A stretch of DNA of 64,000 bases from Nocardia alba NBRC 108234 (GTDB taxonomy: Bacteria > Actinomycetota > Actinomycetes > Mycobacteriales > Mycobacteriaceae): positions 62,001 through 126,000 of the forward strand of contig NZ_BDAX01000034.1 of NCBI RefSeq assembly GCF_001612665.1, written 5' to 3'. The position numbers and the translations under genes are program-made. The stretch's first letter is position 1, and each line of letters begins with the position of its first letter. The notes below the pieces were generated by a model. It did no database searches. It saw only the letters and a program-made list of their open reading frames with translations, and was not told the origin of the DNA. This document shows, piece by piece, positions 58,146 through 64,000 of this stretch.

Positions 58146-59192
58146 GTGATCCACCCTGGCACCGTCAGACGTCGTCGTCTGACCGGGCTTCTGCTGCTCG
58201 TTGTCCTGCTCACCGTGGCAGTGGTGGCCAGCATCGCCATCGGCACCCGCTCGCTCGCACCCACCACGGTGTTCGACGCCGTCACACACGCTCTCGGCTG
58301 CGACGGCGGCCCGTTCCGATGCCCGGCCCGCTCCACCGCCGAGGAAATCGTGCGCGAGCTTCGTCTGCCGCGCACCGCACTTGCCCTGTTCGCCGGAGTG
58401 GCATTGGGCGTGGCGGGCGCGCTCATTCAGGGGTATACCCGGAATCCGCTCGCTGATGCCGGATTGTTGGGACTGAATGCGGGCGCGGGTTTCCTTGCCG
58501 CGCTGAGCATCTTCGCGTTCGGCTTCACCGCGCCCGCGCAGTACATCTGGTTCGCCTTCGCCGGGTCGGCGATCGCGGGGGTGATCGTGTTCGGGGTGTC
58601 CTCGATCGGCGGGGGCAAGGCGAGTCCGTTGAGCCTGATCCTGGCTGGGGCGGCGGTCACCGCCTTCCTCCAGGCGATGACGAACGCGATCATCGTGCTC
58701 GACAACGCCGCACTCGATACCTACCGATTCTGGGTGGTCGGCAATGTGGCCGGGCGCGAAGCGGAGGTCTTCTGGGAGGTCCTGCCGTTTCTGGTGGTCG
58801 GCGCCGGCATGGCCATGGCGGCGGCTCCCAGCCTGAATCTGCTGAGTCTCGGCGACGATGTCGCCCGCGGACTCGGTGTCGACGTCACCCGAGCGCGGGC
58901 CTTCGGCCTGTTCGCGGTGGTCCTGCTCACGGGCGGGGCGACCGCGGCGATCGGGCCGATCGCGTTTCTGGGGCTGGTGGTTCCGCACATGGCGCGGACC
59001 ATCACCGGACCGGACAACAAATGGCTGATCCCGTACTCCGGACTACTCGGCGGGTTGTTGCTGCTCGTCGCCGACGTGGCAGGCCGGGTGATCGCCCGGC
59101 CCGGTGAACTCCAGGTCGGGGTGATGCTGGCCGCGATCGGCGCGCCGTTCTTCATCGCGTTGGTGCGTCGCAAGAAGTTGGTGGCGCTGTGA
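58146..59192 (+). CDS. FecCD-family iron-siderophore ABC permease 1
   Basis: 348 aa from GTG 58146 (AGGAG 11 nt upstream). The FecCD/BtuC fold is clear: LRLPRTALALFAGVALGVAGALIQGYTRNPLADAGLLGLNAGAGFLAAL, and the ATPase-contact region GLGVDVTRARAFG. IGPIAFLGLVVPHMARTITGPDN is near the C-terminus. Nine to ten helices. First gene of a permease-permease-ATPase operon under an IdeR box. No substrate-binding protein is encoded here, so it relies on one elsewhere. Confidence 0.9.
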   Translation: MIHPGTVRRRRLTGLLLLVVLLTVAVVASIAIGTRSLAPTTVFDAVTHALGCDGGPFRCPARSTAEEIVRELRLPRTALALFAGVALGVAGALIQGYTRNPLADAGLLGLNAGAGFLAALSIFAFGFTAPAQYIWFAFAGSAIAGVIVFGVSSIGGGKASPLSLILAGAAVTAFLQAMTNAIIVLDNAALDTYRFWVVGNVAGREAEVFWEVLPFLVVGAGMAMAAAPSLNLLSLGDDVARGLGVDVTRARAFGLFAVVLLTGGATAAIGPIAFLGLVVPHMARTITGPDNKWLIPYSGLLGGLLLLVADVAGRVIARPGELQVGVMLAAIGAPFFIALVRRKKLVAL

Positions 59193-60340
59193 GTGAGGTC
59201 GAGATGAGCAAGGCCGCCGACCGGACAGCCGCCGGACCAACGAACACGGACCGCGCGGCCACCGAGCTGCGCAAGGTGCGCCCCGCGCTGCGGGTCGGGC
59301 CGGCGTCGCTGGTGCTGCGGCCGGTCGTGTTCGGCATCGTCGTGGCGCTGGCTTTCGCGGTGTTCGCACTGTTCTGCCTGGACATCGCCGTCGGCGACAC
59401 CCCTATCCCGCTGAGTCGCGTCCTCGACGTGCTCGGCGGCGGCGGGACCCGATCCCAGCGCTTCATCATCATCGAATCGCGACTGCCACGGGCGCTGACA
59501 GCCGTGGTCGTCGGAGCAGCGCTCGGATTGTCGGGCGCGCTGATGCAGTCGATCCTGCACAACCCACTGGCCGGGCCCGACGTGCTCGGCATCACCACCG
59601 GCGCCAGCGTCGGCGCTGTCGCCGTGCTGGTCGGCAGCGGCGGTGCGACGACCGGACTGATCGCGACCGTCGGAGCCCCGATCGCCGCGCTGACCTGTGG
59701 CCTGCTGACCGCCGTCGTCATCTATCTGCTGGCCTGGGGTCGCGGGGGCGGCGGCGAACGCGGTGTCACCGGATTCCGGCTCGTCCTGATCGGCATCGGC
59801 GTGAACGCGGTGCTGATGTCGGTGATCAGCTGGTTGCTCACCCGCGCCAGCCTGACCGACGCCGCCCGTGCCCAGCTGTGGCTCACCGGGTCGCTCAACG
59901 GAGCCGACATGGCGAGGGTGGTGCCCGCCGTCATCGCCCTGTCCGTCGTGACGGTGGTGTCGCTGGTGTCGGCGCGCACGCTGGCCGCGCTGCGCCTGGG
60001 CGAGGACTCGACCCGGGTGCTCGGGGTGCGGATCCAGTCGCAGCAGGCCTTGCTCATCGGAGCGTCCGTCGTGGCGGCCTCGGTCGCGACCGCCGCCGTC
60101 GGGCCGGTGGGATTCGTCGCCATGGCGGCACCGCAGATCGCGAGGATGGCGCTGCGGACCGCGGGCGAGCCGCTGATCGCCTCGGCGCTGACCGGGGCCG
60201 CTCTGGTCGCGGGCGCCGACGTCGTCTCGCGCGCGCTCCTGCCCGTCGACCTCCCGGTAGGTATCGTCACAGCCGCGCTGGGTGGACCGTTTCTGCTCTA
60301 CCTGCTCGTTCGCATGAACCGGAAGGCCACGCTCTCATGA
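59189..60340 (+). CDS. FecCD-family iron-siderophore ABC permease 2
   Basis: 383 aa from GTG 59189, overlapping the previous stop (GTGA). A polar N-terminal extension of about 45 residues precedes the first helix. Core motifs are SRLPRALTAVVVGAALGLSGALMQSILHNPLAGPDVLGITTGASVGAVAVL and TAAVGPVGFVAMAAPQIARM. It pairs with the first permease to form the heterodimeric channel, and overlaps the ATPase gene by 4 bp. Confidence 0.9.
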   Translation: MSEVEMSKAADRTAAGPTNTDRAATELRKVRPALRVGPASLVLRPVVFGIVVALAFAVFALFCLDIAVGDTPIPLSRVLDVLGGGGTRSQRFIIIESRLPRALTAVVVGAALGLSGALMQSILHNPLAGPDVLGITTGASVGAVAVLVGSGGATTGLIATVGAPIAALTCGLLTAVVIYLLAWGRGGGGERGVTGFRLVLIGIGVNAVLMSVISWLLTRASLTDAARAQLWLTGSLNGADMARVVPAVIALSVVTVVSLVSARTLAALRLGEDSTRVLGVRIQSQQALLIGASVVAASVATAAVGPVGFVAMAAPQIARMALRTAGEPLIASALTGAALVAGADVVSRALLPVDLPVGIVTAALGGPFLLYLLVRMNRKATLS

Positions 60341-61161
60341 CAAGCCCCGCCCACCGCCTCGCCGCCGACACCGTCTCCCTCGGCTACGGGGAGCGAGTGA
60401 TCGTCGACGCGCTCACCCTCGACATCGCGCCCGGCGTGGTCACCACGGTCATCGGCCCCAACGGCTGCGGCAAGTCGACGATGTTGAAGTCGCTCGGCAG
60501 GTTGCTGCGCCCGCGCGAGGGCCAGGTGGTGCTCGACGGCAAGGCCATCTCGTCGATGAAGACCAAGGACGTGGCCAGGGTGATCGGCATGCTGCCGCAG
60601 ACGCCGGTGGCGCCCGAGGGACTCACGGTCGCCGATCTGGTCGCGCGCGGACGTCATCCGCATCAGTCCTGGTTGCGGCAGTGGTCGGCCGACGACGAGA
60701 CCGAGGTCGCCGCGGCACTGGCCCAGACCGGCATCGCCGACCTGGCCGACCGCACCCTCGACGAACTCTCCGGCGGCCAGCGTCAGCGAGCCTGGATCTC
60801 CATGGCGCTGGCCCAGGGCACCGATATCCTGCTGCTCGACGAACCAACCACCTACCTCGATCTCGCGCACTCGCTCGAGGTCCTCGACCTCGTGGACCGG
60901 CTGCACGCCGAGTACGGGCGCACGGTGGTGATGGTGCTGCACGATCTCAATCTCGCCATCCGCTACAGCGACGAACTCGTGGTCATGCGCGAGGGCAAGA
61001 TCGTCACGCAGGGTAAACCGGCCGACATCGTCACCGCCGAACTGCTGGCCGAGGTGTTCGGGCTGGAGGCCACGGTGCTCACCGATCCGGTCTCCGGACG
61101 GCCGATGGTGGTCCCGATCGGCACCCGACATGTGTACGGCGCGGCCGACTATGACGAATGA
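60337..61161 (+). CDS. Iron-siderophore ABC transporter ATPase, FecE/FepC-like
   Basis: 274 aa from ATG 60337, overlapping the permease stop (ATGA). Walker A GPNGCGKST, Q-loop GMLPQTPVAPEGLTV, the FepC-type VARGRHPHQSWL, signature LSGGQRQRAWISMALAQ, Walker B ILLLDEPTTYLDLAH and H-loop VLHDLNLAIRYSD are all present. The RGRHPHQ segment is common in ferric-siderophore ATPases. Last gene of the iron operon. Confidence 0.93.
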   Translation: MTSPAHRLAADTVSLGYGERVIVDALTLDIAPGVVTTVIGPNGCGKSTMLKSLGRLLRPREGQVVLDGKAISSMKTKDVARVIGMLPQTPVAPEGLTVADLVARGRHPHQSWLRQWSADDETEVAAALAQTGIADLADRTLDELSGGQRQRAWISMALAQGTDILLLDEPTTYLDLAHSLEVLDLVDRLHAEYGRTVVMVLHDLNLAIRYSDELVVMREGKIVTQGKPADIVTAELLAEVFGLEATVLTDPVSGRPMVVPIGTRHVYGAADYDE

Positions 61162-61180
61162 CACACAGCAAACACCCCGT

Positions 61181-61197
61181 TACGACAATCTGTAGTA
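61181..61197. promoter_or_regulatory. BlaI operator candidate
   Basis: TACGACA-ATC-TGTAGTA, an inverted repeat with one arm mismatch. The TGTAGTA half equals the half-site recalled for mycobacterial BlaI. A second dyad, ACGACAA (61182-61188) with TTGTCGT (61205-61211), overlaps it. It lies 36 bp upstream of the blaI start. Confidence 0.55.
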
Positions 61198-61219
61198 CGC
61201 ATGTTTGTCGTTGAGGCCG

Positions 61220-61225
61220 TAAAAT
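61220..61225 (+). promoter_or_regulatory. -10 hexamer of a predicted leaderless blaI transcript
   Basis: TAAAAT (five of six consensus bases) ends 7 nt before the ATG at 61233, and no ribosome site is present, so the mRNA is probably leaderless. Confidence 0.55.
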
Positions 61226-61232
61226 CAGTGGG

Positions 61233-61613
61233 ATGGCAGGTCTCGGCGAACTCGAAAAAGCGGTCATGGACCAGTTGTGGTCGGCCGATGAGCCACTCAC
61301 GGTGCGGCAGGTACACGAAGCGCTGGCCGCGCGGCGCGAGCTCGCGTACACCACGGTGATGACGGTGCTCCAACGACTGGCGAAGAAAGATCTCGTCGTC
61401 CAGCGACGCGACGATCGCGCGCACCGGTACGCACCGGTTCACAGCCGCGACGAACTCGTCGCGAGCCTGATGGTCGACGCCTTGCAACAGGCCGACGCCG
61501 CAGGTAGTCGCGCCGCGGCGCTGGTGCATTTCGTGGAGCAGGTCGGCAAGGACGAAGCCGATGCGCTGCGCGAGGCGCTCGCCAAGCTCGAATCCGACGA
61601 AAACAGCGGCTAG
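61233..61613 (+). CDS. blaI: BlaI/MecI-family repressor (Rv1846c-like)
   Basis: 126-aa winged-helix repressor: LGELEKAVMDQLWSADEPLTVRQVHEALAARRELAYTTVMTVLQRLAKKDLVVQRRDDRAHRY-type BlaI pattern across residues 4-70, then a dimerisation helix. The cleavage-site region before residue 105 is helical and Ala-rich. In M. tuberculosis BlaI controls blaC, its own operon and respiratory genes. Here it precedes a BlaR1-type peptidase by 64 bp and starts from a predicted leaderless promoter next to a TGTAGTA half-site. Confidence 0.9.
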   Translation: MAGLGELEKAVMDQLWSADEPLTVRQVHEALAARRELAYTTVMTVLQRLAKKDLVVQRRDDRAHRYAPVHSRDELVASLMVDALQQADAAGSRAAALVHFVEQVGKDEADALREALAKLESDENSG

Positions 61614-61677
61614 ACTCCCTGGCGGCTCTCACAATGGAGTGAGCGCCCCTGGCCCCACAACGCAGTGAGCAGAGTCG

Positions 61678-62616
61678 ATGAACGCAACCGCGGCAGTCTT
61701 TGCTGGTCTCGCCTTGCTTCTCGCAGGGCCGGTACCAGCGCTGCTCAGTCGCGCTACCTGGGTGCACCGCAGCCCGCGCGCGGCCCTGGTGTTGTGGCAG
61801 GCGATCGCGCTGGCCGCCGTGCTCAGCGCCTTCGGATCCGGGCTGGCCATCGCCAGCCTGCTGCTCGTCCCCGGCCCCGACGGTAGGCCCACCACCTCGC
61901 CCACCCAGGAGATCGACGCGCTCGGTCTGCCGCTGTGGACGCTCTACGTGCTGGTCTTCGCGCTGACCCTGATGGTCGGCGCCCGGCTGATGTTCTCGAT
62001 CGTGCGGGTCGGTGTGCACACCCGACGCCGCCGCTCCCGCCATCGCATGCTGGTCGACCTGCTCGATCAAAGTGGCCCGGTGCGCCGCGCCGCCGATATC
62101 CGCGTGCTGGCCGCCACCGAACCCATCGCCTACTGCCTGCCCGGCCTTCGCCAGCGGGTCGTGATCAGCGAGGGCACGCTGTCCAGCCTCGACGATGCCG
62201 AGATCACCGCCATCGTGAGCCACGAACGCTCGCATCTGCGCGCCCGCCACGATCTCGTGCTCGAGGCGTTCACCGCCGTGCACGAGGCCTTTCCCCGCGT
62301 GGTCCGCAGCAGAGCCGCGCTCGGCCAGGTGAAGCTGCTGATCGAACTGCTCGCCGACGACTCCGCGGTGAAGGTCACCGGGCCCAAGCCGCTCGCCCGC
62401 GCCTTGATCGCCTGCGCCAAGTCCACCGCCCCGCAGGGTGCGCTCGCCGCGGGCGGACCGAGCACGCTGATCCGCATCCAGCGGCTCGCCGGCAGCACCG
62501 GAGACGTGAGAGTCGCCACCGCCGCCTACCTCGGCTCGGCCGCGATTCTGGTCGTCCCGACACTGGCCGTGGCGGTGCCGTGGCTCCAGGAGCTCAACCG
62601 GCTCCTGCGCGGCTGA
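61678..62616 (+). CDS. M56-family membrane metallopeptidase, BlaR1-like without sensor domain (Rv1845c-like)
   Basis: 312 aa with helices near residues 4-22, 36-62, 85-108 and 278-302. The gluzincin site HERSH (172-176, in AIVSHERSHLRARHD) and the downstream zinc-ligand region ELLADDSAV fit M56 peptidases. BlaR1/MecR1 carry a penicillin-binding sensor after the last helix, but this protein ends there, as Rv1845c does. It therefore needs another way to sense cell-wall stress before it inactivates BlaI. The gene follows blaI and probably shares its operon. Confidence 0.88.
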   Translation: MNATAAVFAGLALLLAGPVPALLSRATWVHRSPRAALVLWQAIALAAVLSAFGSGLAIASLLLVPGPDGRPTTSPTQEIDALGLPLWTLYVLVFALTLMVGARLMFSIVRVGVHTRRRRSRHRMLVDLLDQSGPVRRAADIRVLAATEPIAYCLPGLRQRVVISEGTLSSLDDAEITAIVSHERSHLRARHDLVLEAFTAVHEAFPRVVRSRAALGQVKLLIELLADDSAVKVTGPKPLARALIACAKSTAPQGALAAGGPSTLIRIQRLAGSTGDVRVATAAYLGSAAILVVPTLAVAVPWLQELNRLLRG

Positions 62617-62872
62617 CCTGGCGATCCGCCTTCCGCTTACGTGCCGCACGGCCGGTGCGACGAGGGCACCGACGCCACAGCCGCCGCAGCGGAACAAGCC
62701 TTGCCACAAACGCTTCCCTGACCAGCCTGTTTACCCAACCGGCCCCGAAGACGCCTATCCTGGGAGACCGGTCCTTCCTGCTGGGCCGCACCCCGCTCAC
62801 GCCGAGGCGCGTATTCGGGTAATCGGCGCCGATCATCGTTCGGCGCGATTCGCAGCCCAACGAAAGGCCACC

Positions 62873-64000
62873 TTGACCAACTCTGCCGTGCCCAACGAAC
62901 CGACCTTCGCCGAACTCGGCCTGCCCGTCGCGCTGGTGCAGACCCTGCGCAACGCCGGCATCGACAAGCCCTTCCCCATCCAGGCCGCCACGATCGGCGA
63001 CGCCCTCGCCGGGCGCGACGTGCTCGGTCGCGGCCCGACCGGCTCGGGCAAGACCCTCGCCTTCGGCCTGCCGATGCTGACCCGCCTGGCCGAAGGCTCG
63101 CAGTCCAAGCCCGGCCGCCCGCGCGGCTTGGTGCTGGTGCCGACCCGCGAACTCGCCACCCAGATCGAGAAGGCCCTCGAAGACGTGGCCCGCTCGCTGG
63201 GACTGCGCGTGGCCTCCGTCGTCGGCGGGGCACCGATCAAGCGTCAGGCCGACCGCCTCGCCCGCGGTGTCGACCTACTCATCGCGACCCCGGGCCGCCT
63301 CGACGACCTGATCAAGCAGCGCGCCGCCGACCTGTCGGACGTGACGATCACCGCGCTCGACGAGGCCGACCACATGGCCGACATGGGCTTCTTGCCCCAG
63401 GTCACCCGCCTGCTCGACCGCACCCCCGAACGGGGTCAGCGCCTGCTGTTCTCGGCCACCCTCGACGGTGACGTGGACAAGCTGGTCAAGCGCTACATGC
63501 ACAGCCCGGTGACCCACTCCACCGCGCCCGCCGAGGCCTCGGTCTCGACGATGACCCATCACCTGCTCTATGTGCGCGACAAGAACATCAAGCGCACCGT
63601 GGCCACCGAGATCGCGGCGCGCGAGGGCCTGACCATCATGTTCGTGCGCACCAAGCACGGCGCCGACCGCCTGGCCAAGCAGTTGCGCGGCGCCGGTGTC
63701 GACGCGGGCTCGCTGCACGGCGGCAAGGCGCAGAACAACCGCGTCCGCACGCTGGCGGCCTTCGCCGACGGGTCGGTGCCGGTACTGGTCACCACCGACG
63801 TGGCCGCGCGCGGCATCCACATCGACGGTGTCTCGCTGGTCGTGCACTTCGACCCGCCCGCCGAGCACAAGGCCTACCTGCACCGGGCGGGCCGCACCGC
63901 GCGCGCGGGTGAGGACGGTGTCGTGGTCACCCTCGTCACCGACGAGGAGCGCAAGGACGTCGCCGCGATGACCCGCAAGGCGGGCGTGCGCACCGACGGT
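62873..64000 (+). CDS. DEAD-box RNA helicase (3' end outside window)
   Basis: 376 codons are visible from TTG 62873, chosen because GAAAGG lies 5 nt upstream; GTG 62888 is the next in-frame start. Q motif (FAELGLPVALVQTLRNAGIDKPFPIQ), motif I GPTGSGKT, Ia PTRELA, II DEAD (TALDEADHMADMGF), III SAT, IV IMFVRTK, V TTDVAARGIH and VI HRAGRTARAG are all present. The gene continues past 64000, so the usual basic C-terminal tail cannot be judged. Such helicases act in RNA decay or ribosome assembly. The 256 bp before it hold no feature I can name. Confidence 0.93.
   Translation, partial: MTNSAVPNEPTFAELGLPVALVQTLRNAGIDKPFPIQAATIGDALAGRDVLGRGPTGSGKTLAFGLPMLTRLAEGSQSKPGRPRGLVLVPTRELATQIEKALEDVARSLGLRVASVVGGAPIKRQADRLARGVDLLIATPGRLDDLIKQRAADLSDVTITALDEADHMADMGFLPQVTRLLDRTPERGQRLLFSATLDGDVDKLVKRYMHSPVTHSTAPAEASVSTMTHHLLYVRDKNIKRTVATEIAAREGLTIMFVRTKHGADRLAKQLRGAGVDAGSLHGGKAQNNRVRTLAAFADGSVPVLVTTDVAARGIHIDGVSLVVHFDPPAEHKAYLHRAGRTARAGEDGVVVTLVTDEERKDVAAMTRKAGVRTDG

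Noticed and set aside
62617..62872. 256-bp gap before the helicase examined for a small gene or RNA
   Set aside because: Small frames have no ribosome site or family resemblance, and no strong hairpin or promoter stands out.

Overview
The window is high-GC, gene-dense actinobacterial chromosome. It most likely comes from Nocardia or a close mycolate-producing relative. The evidence is an antigen-85-type mycolyltransferase, a mycothiol-isomerase-like protein, an F420-dependent oxidoreductase, IdeR-type iron boxes, a type VII secretion (EspC/YbaB) cassette, recC-recB-recD, and gene order matching the Mycobacterium tuberculosis block Rv1845c-Rv1854c. About 60 protein genes fill the sequence. No gap without a gene exceeds about 260 bp, and I saw no tRNA, rRNA, IS element, prophage or CRISPR array. 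The first gene (SulP transporter) and the last (DEAD-box helicase) are cut by the window edges.

Region 1-17.3 kb is housekeeping and envelope: SulP transporter, STAS protein, LLM oxidoreductase, a cyclodeaminase/cyclohydrolase-family protein, a divergent HxlR/oxidoreductase pair, L,D-transpeptidase, a membrane protein with a repeat-rich N-terminus, folD, a DUF218 protein, a PrmC-like methyltransferase, a TetR-controlled aldehyde dehydrogenase/SDR operon, and a two-component system followed by a DUF4173 membrane protein. The FolD lacks the cyclohydrolase lysine, while a protein of a family that contains stand-alone cyclohydrolases lies 3.6 kb away. Region 17.3-26.3 kb encodes RecBCD, with translationally coupled subunits.

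Region 26.5-62.6 kb is an exploded version of the M. tuberculosis locus blaR-blaI-(sRNA)-thioesterase-ureABCFGD-ndh. Every marker is in the same relative order and orientation, but three blocks have been inserted. Between ureC and ureF lie 16 kb: an MFS/TetR pair, a methyltransferase, an oxidoreductase, a thioesterase, a hydrolase, a P450, a Ugp glycerophosphodiester importer carrying an Rv0805-like phosphodiesterase, LysR, an O-methyltransferase and a type VII secretion cassette. One exonuclease gene lies between ureA and the thioesterase. About 10 kb lie between the thioesterase and blaI: TetR with a second HTH, FAD monooxygenase, a second L,D-transpeptidase, MerR, mycothiol-isomerase-like protein, mycolyltransferase, and a FhuF-like gene divergent from a FecCD-type iron importer.

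The most exciting element lies just upstream of the Rv1847-like thioesterase. There I see an IdeR box inside a well-formed promoter, followed about 90 nt later by a perfect 14-bp hairpin and no open frame. This looks like an iron-starvation small RNA in the position of mycobacterial MrsI (ncRv11846). Other regulatory finds are a GlnR/MtrA-type GTTAAC repeat upstream of ureA, paired TetR operators at two loci, three leaderless regulator genes, and a MerR-type long-spacer promoter.
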